Positions 13,266 through 24,476 are shown, counted from the stretch's first letter. The stretch is 64,000 nt of DNA from Dermatemys mawii (GCA_007922305.1 ML677334.1:22279915-22343914), one strand, 5' to 3'. Notes: generated by a model from the letters alone, not told the origin. A program made the numbers and translations.

Positions 13266-14164
13266 TTAATCAGTTTCAGGACGATGGTGTAGTGAGACAT
13301 GAAAGTGTGAATGGAGCGCCATGCTGCGCAGCAGATGTCTTGTCACAGAACGTCCATGAGACAGGCAGATGTGGTTGTGAGCGCTCACGTTAGAGTGCAC
13401 CCTGAGATCCACTTGGAGTTTCGTTGTCAGAGGGCTTGATCTTTGCATCCATCGGCAATGGTGATAAAGAGTATTGGTGATACCCAAAAGGCACAGGTGC
13501 ATTATATGTAGAGCACCAGCACATATTGGACGTTGAGGGAATGCAGTCTTCTGGCTGCATGGGTTTAGGATAGAAGACTGGGAGGTGAATGCACTGATTC
13601 AAGTGGAATTCTGATACCACCTTCAGGAAAAAATTGGGGTGCAGCCACAGCAAAACTTTTAACTTTTCGTGGAAGTCAGTGTAAGGAGGGGGTTAGCTAT
13701 TGTGACTATAAGGTTGCTGACCGTCTTGCCGAGGTAATAGCAGTTAAAATGATAACCTCATGGAGAGGTGGAAGAGAGAGCATGTAAGGCGGTTTTGTGA
13801 GGGTGAGAGGACCAGGTAACAGTCCCATGAAGGTAGGAGTTTGAGCACTTGCAAGATGGTATTAAGCAGACCTTTTGGGAAGTGTACGGTGGTAGGGTGT
13901 ATGGACACAGAAATTGGGGAAAAGGGCACTAACCACTGCCAGATGGACCCATATGGAACTGATGGTGAGGCCCAATGTTTAAAGTTCAAGGAAGTAATCA
14001 ATGACGATGGATATGGAGATTGTCTCCAGTGGGTGGCGATGGTGGTGCACTGATGAGGCGAAGCACTTCCACTGCTCCCAGTAGCAGGTGGTGGACACCC
14101 TCATGCTTTGCATAACGATATGGCACACCGGGGTCAAAATGCCTTGTCTATCTCGAAGCTCCAT
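13266..14164 (-). pseudogene. DIRS tyrosine recombinase, broken
   Basis: Frames include YWEQWKCFASSVHHHRHPLE, SIHPTTVHFPKGLLNTILQV and NFFLKVVSEFHLNQCIHLPV, which follow the order of the DIRS YR N-terminal and catalytic domains. Near the 3' end the HSTRA-type arginine motif reads VHSNVSAH, so a catalytic arginine is lost. The terminal region with the nucleophilic tyrosine is in another frame (SHYTIVLKL). The recombinase is therefore inactive. Confidence 0.65.
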
Positions 14165-14207
14165 CCAAAAACCAGGCTGTGGGGTGGATAGGGCCTGGAT
14201 TGGGAAG

Positions 14208-14939
14208 TCAGAGCAAGGCCGGAGTAAGAAGATTCAAGGATGCACAGAGGCGGAGTGGTGTGTGAGTGGAGAGGTGGAACAGGTCTGTGAACCAATACTG
14301 ACAAGGCCAGAATGGGGCTACCAGGATCGCCATAGCTCGGTTCTTGCAAATTTTGTGTAGGATTTGAGGAAGGAAGGGAATGGGAAGAGAGGCATAACGG
14401 AGATCAGTCATCCAGGGGACGAGAAGAGCATCTTCCTGTGAGTTGGCACCCAGGGCCCTCCCTGGAGCAATAAAGGGGCAGTTTGTGATTCTCTCTGGTC
14501 CCAAAGAGGTCCCAATGGGGGATGCCCCAGCTGCTGAAGAACTATTGGAGGGTGGTATTGTACAACTCCCACTCGTGGTTCACGTGAAAGGACCTGTTGA
14601 GCGTGTCTGCAAGGGAGTTTTGGGTGCCTAGGAGGTATGTAGCCTGGAGTCTGACTTGGAGTTTGATGCGCCAGTTCCACAGATGGATGGATTCTGCATT
14701 GAGAGAGGGAGACTTGGCCCTGCCATGCTTGTTAATATAAACAACAGCTGCGATGTTGTGTGAAAGCAGTTTAATGTAGAAAAACCAGCTCTAAGAGGTT
14801 GATATGCTTCCTGGCTTCTTGTGCTGTCAAAAGGCATTGGGCTCTGCGGTGAGCCAAGTGGGTCCCTTAGCCCGTGAGGGAGGCATCTGGAGTGATGGTG
14901 GCTTGCGGGGTAGGAGGAGAAAAAAGGGTAACCGATCAT
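14208..14939 (-). pseudogene. DIRS RNase H and following region, broken
   Basis: Overlapping frames carry a decayed RNase H segment (near 14700-14930) and then GANSQEDALLVPWMTDLRYA with LPIPFLPQILHKICKNRAMA. These correspond to the conserved DAFLVQW...LRYAFPPIPLLP stretch between RNase H and recombinase in vertebrate DIRS elements. Several frameshifts are visible. Confidence 0.6.
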
Positions 14940-15050
14940 GACCTTGGAGGAGTCAGTTCACCATTTAAAGGAGACTAGGACCATCTGGGAGAGTCAAACT
15001 CTGCTGTCAATATGTTTTTCGTGTGGTCTGTAGATGGAGAGGAGCCACGT

Positions 15051-15906
15051 TTAAAGGCACTGCAGGTGGAGATGGGTATGGGACATTACATAAATGCAGG
15101 CTGCCATTTGTCCCAGAAAGGAGAGAGAGTGGCAGATGGTGGTGTGGGATTGGCAGCATAAGTTCGTGATTGAGAAATTGAGCATAGTGAAGTGGTCCTC
15201 TGGGGGCAAGGCATATACCACGATGCATTCCAGGCAGGTCCCAGTAAGGTTGATCATCTGGGAGGGGACGAAGACTGACTTCTCCTTGTTGATGCAAATG
15301 CCAAGGGAGGTGGTAAGGGCGCGAAGAGGTAGGATGGCTATGATGAGGACTTGTTGGGAAAGCGCAATGAGGAGCGAGTCATCTAGGTAAGGAAACATAG
15401 GGTAGCCCACACATTGTATGTGTGTAACTTTTGTGAGGACTCATGGAGGAGCACTCAGAATTGGTAATGGGGGTGTCCCACCATGAACTGAAGAAAATTC
15501 CGTTGGGCCAGGAGAGTATCAATGTGGAAAAAGGCATCCTTGATGTCGAGAGCTGTGAACCAGGCTCCCTGGTGGGGAGAGAGGATAACCAACGTGTCAC
15601 CATGTAAAGCTTGGATTTCTTAATGAAACTGTTGAGTACTCAGAAGTCCAGGACAGGTCACCATCCCCTGCCTTTCTTCGGGATGAGGAAGTACGCAGAG
15701 TAAAAGCCATATTCCCTGTAATGAAACAGGACAAGGTTTATGGTGTCCTTGAGGAGAAGAGCATCAGCTTTCTTGCTGGAAGAGGGATTAATGGGATGGG
15801 GCCCCCCAGAGGGTCCAGGATGATGAGGAGAAACAAAAAGAATTCTATGGAGTTTCCATGATAGATAACCTCCAGTACACAACAGTCTGTGATGATCTTG
15901 ACCCAA
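15051..15906 (-). pseudogene. DIRS reverse transcriptase, frameshifted
   Basis: The upstream frame (15906-15658) ends with YGFYSAYFLIPKKGRGW, the fingers motif of DIRS and Ty3-like reverse transcriptases. A frame at 15410-15051 begins MGYPMFPYLDDSLL, so the catalytic YLDD box (15389-15378) survives. It continues with LGICINKEKSVFVPSQMINL, the LGxxxNxxKS motif that follows the box. The segments lie in different frames with stops between them, so the enzyme is dead. Confidence 0.75.
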
Positions 15907-16403
15907 TTGTGGGAGAACGGGGCAAGAAGGCCCCCAAAGATAATATGGGGTGTAGTGGTGGGGATTGGGAGTAATTTGTAGATCTTGATTAATGTGTCAA
16001 AACTGCTGTTTTGACTGCTGCTGGGTCAAAGCCATATATCGTGGCCTCTGTGACTGTTGACATCAATGTTGTGGTTCCTGTTACTGCTGATAATACAGTG
16101 GGTAGGGGGCTTGTGGTTGGGAGCAGATCAATTGTTTCTACCTGTACCTCAGGGTTGGGGCGTAGATGCCGAGGGAGCGGAGGATGGCTCATGACTCCTT
16201 TAGGAAATGGAGGGATTCATCCATTTTTTCGTTCAATAGTTTTCACATATTGAGAGGGAGGTCTTCAGTGGTGGTTTGGACCTCCTGGAGGAAACCAAAG
16301 GACTACAGTCTCTGCGGAGCACAATGCCCATTGCCAGTGACCGAGAGGCAGTGTCTGCTGTGTCCATAGCAACTTAGAGGCCAACTTTGCCATGAGCATC
16401 CCC

Positions 16404-16961
16404 TCATCCAAGCGAATTTGGAATGCTGTTGCTCGTCTGCTGGCAGTCAATCTTCCTACTCAGCGTGTTTTGAGAAGCTAAGAAAATCATATTTCGCAAG
16501 CAGGGCTCGGTGTTCGCGATGTGGAATTGGAGCCGTGCTGAAGTGTAGACCTTCCTGCTTAGCAGATCAATATTTTTCGCCACTCTCTCCAGGGCAGTGG
16601 AGCATTGGGATTGCTGGTGAGCCCACTCTCTTGCTGCGTGGATCACTAGAGAGTTGGGAGATGGGTGGGTGAAGAGCAAGTCTGCACCCTTTGCAGGAAC
16701 AAAGTATCTCTGTTCAGCCCTTTTGGGAGTGGGAGCACAGGAGGCAGGGGCATGCCAAACTGCTTGTGCTGGCTGTAAAATAGCCTCATTGACAGGAAGG
16801 GCCATGCAAGAGGGTCCCTGAAGTTGTAGGATGTCTAGTAATAGATGGTCCACCAGGATCCTCCACGAGGATTCCCAGAGCCATTGCCACCCAGTGGAGC
16901 AGTTCCTGCTATTGATGGTAGTTATCAGGTGGGGAGAGCAAGGCAGGAATAGATCCCTCAT
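16404..16961 (-). pseudogene. DIRS gag, C-terminal region
   Basis: This 185-codon frame holds PKRAEQRYFVPAKGADLLFT and later IDLLSRKVYTSARLQFHIAN. These match the RYFVPAKG and LDLFGRKVYSSA motifs conserved in vertebrate DIRS gag proteins. It would form the particle protein of the element. It is separated from the reverse transcriptase by further broken frames. Confidence 0.7.
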
Positions 16962-17677
16962 CCAGGGAAGAGGTGACCACAGTTAGGACCAGCGGGACCA
17001 GTTCAACATCTGGTTTGTGTTCCTCCCAAACAGAGGTTGCCAGAGGGGAAGTGGGGGATGGGTGATAGGAGTTGAGATGGGTGCCCCACAGTGCCAGTTT
17101 GGATCCCATGGCAGCCAATAAGGCCCAAAGTAAGGGTATCTGCCTATTGGCAGGTCCCGTGGGTGAGTGGAGAGGAGCGACAACCTCAGTAGAGAGCAGT
17201 GGGTCCAGGCGACCATAGATGTGGGGTGTCAGTTGGGTTGGCCCCAAGAATGCAGGCAGGGTTAGTTGAGCTGGTAAACACAATGGGGAGGACACTGGCG
17301 TCTGTCCTGGTGGAGCCGACAGCACCGTTGGATCATGTGTTTACTTACCTTACCATCAAGTCTGGGACCCTTAGGTGGTGGAGCAGACAGATCAGTATGT
17401 GACTTCTCACCCAACTTGGCATGGCTCAGGAAGGGAACACTGCATCCTGGTCAAGGATCTGCTCCTGTGGCCATGGCTGTGCCTTTTCCCCTCGTGGCGG
17501 GGCTTCTCCAACAGTCACGGTACCAGTGGATCCGCTGTTTGGAGGAGTGCTGGTCACCGGTGAAGGGGGTGGGGAGTGCACCACCAGTTCTGCCAGTTCT
17601 GGATCTGACTGCACACATGGGCATATGGCCTCCTCCATGAGGAACTTCCTGTGGTAAAGTTCTCAAGCCCTTTGCAT

Positions 17678-17926
17678 TCAGGCCTGGAACACTTTGCAAG
17701 TTCTGCAGTGGATGTCAACATGGGCCTCTCCGAGACAATACAAGCAATGTTGTTGCTTTTTGCTCACCAAAAATGAGCACGGGCATAATGCACAGCTCTT
17801 AAAGCCATCCTGACAGGGCACAGTCCCTGTTTTTGGGAAAGGGGGAGGTTGTCCCCCAAAGAGGGAGAAAACTACACTAACTCTACTAACTGCAAGGAAA
17901 ACCAAACTACTTACAACTATATACAA
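17678..17926 (-). pseudogene. DIRS gag, N-terminal cysteine-rich region
   Basis: The frame contains CALCPCSFLVSKKQQHCLYC followed by LGEAHVDIHCRTCKVF. This CxxC...CxxC...H...CxxC arrangement is the zinc-binding start of gag in vertebrate DIRS elements. The frame is short and is followed by stops. Confidence 0.65.
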
Positions 17927-18292
17927 CTAAAAGGGCAAAGATCACTCTCTCAGCGGAACTAAGAGTGTGGAGGAACGTGGTTTCCAACTCCAGCCATGCG
18001 ACAGTGGGAGAGGGAACTGGAGCGGCATTGACCCACGCAGCCTATTATAGCCTCAGCTGCAGACACGAAGGGGACGCCTGATGCACATATGGGTCAACAG
18101 GCACTGCTACAAAAAGCTTCTGGCTCCAGTACATCGGCCGCTTGCACATCCACGTTTGCAATCCATGCATGGACCATTACTCGAAGAAGCAAGGTTATGT
18201 ACAGATGTGGAAATGGGTTTGCCAGTGTTTTGCAACTGAAGCAATTGCATTTTTTCAGAAAGTACTCAGTAACCAAGGGAATTTACTTCTAT

Positions 18293-18596
18293 GGGTACGT
18301 CTATACTACCCGCCGGATCGGTGGGTAGTGTTCGATGTATCAGGGATCGATTGATCGTGTCTCATCCAGACGCGATCAGTCGATCCCCAAACACGCTCCC
18401 CGTGGACTTTGGAATTCCAGCTCCACAAGAGGAGTAAGCGGAGTCAATAGGGGAGCTGCTGCGGTTGAGTCACTGCTGTGCAGACGGCCAGGTAAGTCGA
18501 GCTAAGATACTTTGACTTAAGTTACGTCAATAGCATAGCTGAAGTGGCATATCTTAGTTCGAAACCGCCCCTCTACCCACAAGTGTAGCCCAGGCC
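18293..18596. mobile_element. PIF/Harbinger-type MITE with internal hairpin
   Basis: The left end GGGTACGTCTATACTACCC and the right end GTGTAGCCCAGGCCT are the termini of a Harbinger MITE family common in turtles. Inside, GGGATCGATTGATCGTGTCT pairs with AGACGCGATCAGTCGATCCC around 18346-18390. It lies directly beside the 5' side of the DIRS element. Confidence 0.65.
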
Positions 18597-19733
18597 TGTG
18601 TTTCATTGTTCAAAAACATTTGTGGTTTTAGACAATACAGTGCCTAATCAAGCCTGTTTCCTTTTGTCTCATCATGTTCATTTCTGTCTCCATCCTTTTT
18701 GGCCTGATTAAACAGTAGTATTTTGACTTTGTTTATGCTAGAGAAATTCAGCAATGCTCGCACTTTTGGAAGTGCTTGCTGTACTTGTACCATACCTCTG
18801 CAGTCATGCATGAGAATAGCCAGCACCATTGGAGGGCTGATGTGAACAGAAAGCTGCACCAGTATAATGCTTTCATCCAATGCTCCTATCCCAGGCAGTC
18901 ACACCTTTGAAAGTTTTGATGGTGATGTTCTCTACTGTAGACAAGACTACTCTGGATTTTCAAGTCTATCCCAGACCTTCTCACTTGGGAGTAATTTTTA
19001 ATGTAAATCCAGAATCAGCAAGCTAAACAGAAAAGGCTATTGTCCCGAGGCATTTACATAATAGAGGGTTGTGTGCTCTGTTGCACATATAAGGGGCTCC
19101 TTGCATCCCTCCATTTCTCCCCCATCCCCACAAGTTCCATGTGTCATCCTCCCATTCCCCTCTATTTCAGGAACTCCCTATGACCCCTCTCTCTTGGCCC
19201 CTCCCCACAATATAGTCCCCCATTCTCTCTTCCCAATTCTAAATTAGGTCTCAAAAATATTACAGATTTCAATGTAATAGTTGCTTGAAGATGCTTTGTG
19301 TTTGTGAGGTAATCAAGTTTGGAATAAACTTTGGATATGGGAAGAGAGAAAAGTTCACCAAATCCAAATTATGCAATATGTTGAAAACTGTTCTGAGCTA
19401 TTACACTACAAACATAAACATTTAAATGGCCGTTCTGACCCCAGGGCTCTCAATATTTTATTCCCTCTTCATTGTCATTTTCCTGTGATTGATTGCATGC
19501 TTCTGTCTTACTCAGATGGCACTTGTGATACACATTTGAACTCCACAGTTCCACATGGAAACCCATGAGTTATCCAAGCCTTTGACACTATTGGGAACTA
19601 AAATAAACTGATGATGTTCTGGGTGGCTAAAGGAAGATGATTTTGCTTATCCTTAAGGCATTTAGACCTCTGAGGATCATGGTAAACATGGAAGATTAAG
19701 GGATGAAAGGGAGAAGGTTTTAAAGTTTGATAA
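18597..19733. other. CDYL large intron, no gene; pyrimidine-rich tract
   Basis: Intronic sequence between the Harbinger MITE and the CACTG-ended transposon. A C/T-rich tract near 19100-19240 is probably filler of an old MITE, but its ends cannot be placed. Confidence 0.45.
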
Positions 19734-20024
19734 CACTGCTCTATAGCCAAAATGCTTCTGAAATAAATGTAGTCAAACTTTACTAATTCTGGGTCACTGA
19801 GAACGAAAATGATGCTTAAAATTGTTGATTGGCTCTAGTTTTCAAGATATGCTATTGGGTCAGTATATACGACCCTTGACATGGGAATGGCAGAGGATAA
19901 GTAAGTTATAAATGGAAGTGATCTCAATTTAAACCAGAAATGACTAAAATACATCTTTGACTGGATCTATGAATAAATCTATGACTGGGTTTGGACAGTA
20001 CTTGCTTTTTAGGCAAAACAATGA

Positions 20025-20110
20025 ATGATGCAATCTGAAGCTGGTATTGCATCATACATGATATGAATTGCATCATGTTATTCCTAGAAGTCATGGATGA
20101 TGCAATCGTA
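20025..20110. repeat. Subterminal TGATGCA motif cluster
   Basis: Four copies of ATGATGCAA or its complement TTGCATCAT occur within about 85 bases in both orientations (near 20025, 20048, 20068 and 20097). They lie between the left terminus and the start of the transposase frame. They may be transposase binding sites. Confidence 0.55.
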
Positions 20111-20243
20111 ACGAAGCTTACATCACTCTGCTGAACAAATTGCCCTATATCAGCTCTAGAAATCATACAGCGTCGTGCTCTCTTATTTGTCAGTGTTTGA
20201 TTTTGCAAAGGGACACATTTCTGTTTAGCCAAAGTGAGCAGAG

Positions 20244-21932
20244 ATGCCTCGTACTTGTGTGAACAGTGCAGATAACTTTTGCTATGTTTGTGGTGAAGTG
20301 ACTTTTGCATCACAAAAGCGCAGTATAACCACTATGGTTAAGAAAGCCTATCACCTTTATTTTGGCTGCAAAATTGGAGATCAGGACAAGAGGTGGGCCC
20401 CACACATATGCTGCAACACTTGTGCAACAAATCTTCGCCAGTGGTTGAACAGGAAAAGGAAATCTATGCCTTTTGCAGTGCCAATGATTTGGAGAGAGCC
20501 AACAGATCATACCAGCAAGTGTTACTTCTGCATGGTGCCTCCAGTTGGGAAAGGTGTGTCAAAGAAGAAAAAGTGGACCGTGCATTATCCAAACATTCCA
20601 TCAGCTATACGCCTAATACCCCACAGAGAAGGACTGCCAGTTCCTGATGCACCAGAATCATTCTCACTTGAGTCAGATGAGGAAGAGGATGAAACTTCTG
20701 GTCCTGAACCATCAGTGACACAGGACCCACATTTTCTCCCATCCTCCTCCTCTGACCCACACCTCATAACACAAGCTGAACTGAATGACCTTGTCAGGGA
20801 TTTGGAACTACCCAAGAGTAAGGCAGAGCTGTTGGGCTCCAGACTACAGCAGTGGAATCTCCTGGCAGGTGATGTTAGGGTTTCCATGTTCCGTGACCGT
20901 CAAAAGGATCTTGTCCCATTCTTCTTCATGGAAGGTGATCTTGTAGCCTGCAACAACATCGATGGTGTGATGGCAGCCCTCAACATCGTTCACGATCCAG
21001 ATGAGTGGAGACTCTTCATTGATTCATCGAAGACGAGTCTTAAAGCTGTTTTGCTGCATAATGGCAATGTTTTGCCATCAATTCCAGTTGGTCATGCAGT
21101 CCATATGAAGGAAACCTATGACAACATGAAATAACTTTTGAGGTGCATAAACTATGACCAACATCAGTGGCAGCTTTGTGGCGATTTGAAGGTTGTTACT
21201 CTCTTGCTTGGTCTGCAGACTGGATACACAAAGTACTGCTGTTTTCTCTGCAAATGGGATAGTCGTGCAAGAGATTCCCACTACATCAAGAAAGATTGGC
21301 CACTCCAACAGTCATTGGAGCCTGGGAGGAAAAGTATTCAGCATCCGCCACTTGTTGAATCAAGGAAGATTTTGTTACCACCCTTACACATCAAGCTGGG
21401 TCTGATGAAGAACTTTGTCAAGGCCATTGACAAAACACAAGCAGCTTTCAAGTACCTCTGTGGAAAATTTCCAAGGTTAAGAGAAGCTAAGATAAAGGAA
21501 GGTGTCTTTGTTGGTCCTCAGATTCGTGAACTTCTTCGAGATGACGCATTTGACCACGCACTGCGTGGCAAGGAAAAGACGGCATGGAAAGCCTTCCAGT
21601 CAGTGGCAATACATTTTCTCGGAAACAACAAGGCAGACAACTACAGGTTGTTGGTGGAAAACCTCCTCAAGGCATACAAAAGCCTTGGTTGCAACATGTC
21701 ACTAAAGATACATTTTTTGCACTCTCATCTAGATTTTTTTCCACCGAACTGCGGAGCAGTGAGTGACGAGCACGGCGAGCGATTTCACCAGGACATTGCA
21801 ACAATGGAGAAACGCTATCAGGGCAAATGGAGCCCATCAATGCTTGCAGACTATTGCTGGACAGTGACAAGAGATGCTCCATTTAATGAATACAAGAGAC
21901 AAGCCAAGAAGCGCCGAGTAGACACTGAATAG
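20244..21932 (+). pseudogene. Transposase-like ORF, 563 codons, single in-frame stop
   Basis: The frame opens MPRTCVNSADNFCYVCGEVT and is open to 21131. It meets one TAA at 21132-21134, then continues in the same frame to the stop ending at 21932. The N-terminus has CxxC (residues 13 and 16) and HxCCxxC (residues 54-60), a probable zinc-binding DNA-recognition module, then CYFC near residue 90. An acidic, serine-rich linker follows. The C-terminal half has FIDSSKTSLKAVLLHNG, CGDLKVVTLLLGLQTGYTKY, CCFLCKWDSRARDSHY and SDEHGERFHQDIATMEKRYQ, which supply candidate catalytic acids. Closely similar uncharacterised proteins occur in arthropods and cnidarians (from memory). I do not know an established family name. 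It is probably a recently active transposase with one disabling stop. Confidence 0.7.
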
Positions 21933-22277
21933 GACTAAACTATGTACATAATAGTTTTTTGCCTTTTGTTTCATAATACATTTTATTTATATAACCCTTT
22001 TGCTGATTTTTAAAGTGTTCCATAAACAGGACAGGTGAAATATTATCATGTAAAGCAACCATAAACACATGAAAAGACCTAGGTTTACAATTTATGATTA
22101 AAACTCTACTATCTACACAATATACATAGACATAAAATGTAAAAACTTAAGTATCTTAGAAACAGTAGCCAATCAGTTGTTTTAATTGTCATATTTGAAT
22201 TCAGCACATCAAAATACATAATAAATATCACATTTTATCTCTGAAGTAGACGACTTCTAAAAAATTGTAGACCAGTG

Positions 22278-22641
22278 TAATGGGGCTGAAGTTATTGATG
22301 GATCTTCTCCCACTTGTTTCCAAAAAGCAAATTTGTTTTTTCAGCGAAGGCTCCCCTTCCTCTCTGTTTTAAGATAAATCTGGGAATGCTCCCTGAGCAT
22401 ACCCAGTAATATCCTGTTACCAATTTTGTCAATTGCCACACACAACCATGCCTTAAGGACCAGATAGACTGGCAGAAGGTCTGCAGATAGCCGGTGGTTG
22501 TGTTCTGTAAAGGGCGAGGGAGTAGAGCGGGTTCTTGAAATGTTGTTTACAATTATGTAGTTGCTGTGGAGACTTATTGCTGAGTGGCTGATACATTTTG
22601 CTGCTAAAATGTGTAGTGATAGAGTGTTCATTTCTTTTCAG
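22278..22641. other. CDYL intron between transposon and exon
   Basis: Intronic sequence ending in the TTTCTTTTCAG acceptor. An open minus-strand frame here resembles nothing known. Confidence 0.5.
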
Positions 22642-22852
22642 GAATTTTGTGAATACTTTTATTCAGTTTAAGAAGCCCATCATTGTAGCAGTAAATGGCC
22701 CAGCCATTGGACTTGGAGCATCAATTTTATCTCTCTGTGATGTAGTTTGGGCTAATGAGAAGGCTTGGTTTCAGACACCGTACACTACTTTTGGACAGAG
22801 TCCAGATGGATGTTCATCCCTCACATTTCCTAGAATAATGGGCCTGGCTTCT
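22642..22852 (+). CDS. CDYL: CDYL internal coding exon (CoA-binding/oxyanion-hole segment)
   Basis: The exon begins after TTTCTTTTCAG, and its first base completes the split arginine codon. It then reads 70 codons to the donor CT|GTAAGT. The peptide includes FVNTFIQFKKPIIVAVNGPA and IGLGASI, the crotonase signature in which a glycine supplies the second oxyanion-hole amide, followed by VVWANEKAWFQTPYTTFGQS. In the CDYL family the two glutamates of classical enoyl-CoA hydratases are replaced, and this copy also lacks them. The part after QSPDGCSS (LTFPRIMGLAS) is the least conserved stretch of the exon. Frame and phase are intact. Confidence 0.96.
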
Positions 22853-24476
22853 GTAAGTAACTTTAATAAAATAAATAATCAGCTTTCTGCCCCGTTAGTG
22901 CTTTATCTACAGTGATCCTGTCATGTTTTCATTGGTATGTGGATTATAATTGGTTTATGAAAACAGTTCATGAGAAATAAATATGTTTTTTGCTTATCTA
23001 TTCTGACTGCACCATCAGGAGGCCTCCATGAGTATACAAAAGAGGAGTGAGAGGGTGCATGGGCTGATGATAACCCTTCTCATTATACAAGACTAACTGG
23101 CTGTAGTGGCAGAGGTCTCCGCAAAAGGGAAGGAGAAGGGGAAAACTCGGCCACAAACATGCTTCCTCTCCCTCCATATTAGCCAGTAGATCTAGGTCAG
23201 CACACGAGGGATTGCATGCTGCATCCTTTAAAGGTGTGAGGCAGAGACTACCCTGTTTCCCCAGTGCTCCTAAAGGCATAATGCCTAAGTCAAGCACAAC
23301 CATACTGGAATGTTGCATTTCTAGCTGCCACCTATAGTTGCTTGCTTCCCACAGTCTTACCTTAACATGTAAGATATATCCATGTATTTTAAGTTGTGTG
23401 GGTTTTCTCTCTTTGTCATGCATGAGTAGCCTCATCAAACTTTCCTAAGACCCACATATCAGTTGAAGTGGCTTTGTTTTAATATTAACATATTAATATC
23501 CTGGTATTTTATTTCTCTCAAGTGTTCAAATAAGACACTTTTGTTTGTCACTCCTAAGTGTTATGCCAGGGAAGTGTTTGGTCTGTAAGATCAGTAGGTT
23601 AAAAACATGTTCCTATATCATGTTATTGCTGAAACTGCATTTAAAAAATCAAGTACCGGGGAAAAGTTTAAAAAAAGCTGAAACAAGCCACAGTTATCTG
23701 CATTATTTTTCATTTTGCTTTATACCACTATGCATTTTATTTCATAATATATATTTATCCTTCTGAGCACCATTCGATGTTAGACTTGCAGCCTAAGCCT
23801 GTGTGAAATTGACCAGCAGCTCCATGAAGCAAGTGCCTAGGGCTGCCTCGGTTTTTTTTTTTTTAGGACCGTCCCTCCCCACCCACACATAGGGGCACTC
23901 ACTGATTGATTTAAAAGGAACTTTATTACACTAGTAAAAAAAAAAAAATTAAAGCTTGAATAGATTTCATAACTAATTAATAGACCTCGTTGTGAGACAG
24001 CCAGATGCAGTTCTTTAATAGAAAAAATAAAATGTTAGATTAATAATTTTTTCATACTCATGTCTACTCTAAGTGAGCAGTCATTCCTTTCCATTTACAT
24101 TTGGTTTCTAGTTTTGAGAAATTTATGATTATTTTTTAGAAAGTTTGAGTTCAGATTGCATGAAACCTGCCCTTTTCATGTTCCCTGGGGAATGTGTTGA
24201 TTTTTCTACTTGTCCAAAAACTATTCTTAAATCATTTAGTTCTGGCTAGCCAGAGACTCAGTACTGGACTAGATTGGTCTGATCCAGTATAGCAATTCCT
24301 ATATTGTATTTTTTTAAAAAAACAAACAAACCACATTCTAGAATATCTTGTCCTTTAGCCTCATGTTATAACTTGTTGGGAGAGGGGATCATGTGCTAAT
24401 TGGATTTTTTTTTAAATAAGGACAAAATGGATAGAGAGATTGGAACAGAATTAATGGAAACAGAAGAATGAAGGAA

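Larger units (their letters stand above)
13190..18250 (-). mobile_element. DIRS-like tyrosine-recombinase retrotransposon, degenerate
   Basis: About 5 kb on the minus strand carries, in order, a DIRS-type gag, reverse transcriptase, RNase H and tyrosine recombinase, all broken by stops and frameshifts. Lower-numbered coordinates are the 3' side. The 5' non-coding part (about 18.25-17.93 kb) contains CTTCTTCGAGTAATGGTCCA and a TATA-like GGCTATAATAGGC, both typical of turtle elements of this class. Limits are approximate because the terminal repeats are decayed. The element lies antisense in the CDYL intron. Confidence 0.8.
19734..22277 (+). mobile_element. Autonomous-type DNA transposon with CACTG termini and TAA duplication
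   Basis: The left end begins CACTGCTCTATAG and the right end, read inward, begins CACTGGTCTACAA. Both are directly flanked by TAA. Further in, 19797-19849 and the reverse complement of 22152-22204 align without gaps over 53 bases at about two thirds identity, including an exact TGATTGGCT. A CAC terminus with a 3-bp duplication suits the CMC (CACTA/Mirage/Chapaev) group, but the superfamily is not proven. The element carries one long reading frame (20244-21932). The left non-coding side has several copies of a TGCATCAT/ATGATGCA motif. It sits in sense orientation in the largest CDYL intron. Confidence 0.65.

Noticed and set aside
22998..23438. 146-codon minus-strand open frame in a CDYL intron
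   Set aside because: No resemblance to any family. Composition looks random, and there is no promoter or splice context.
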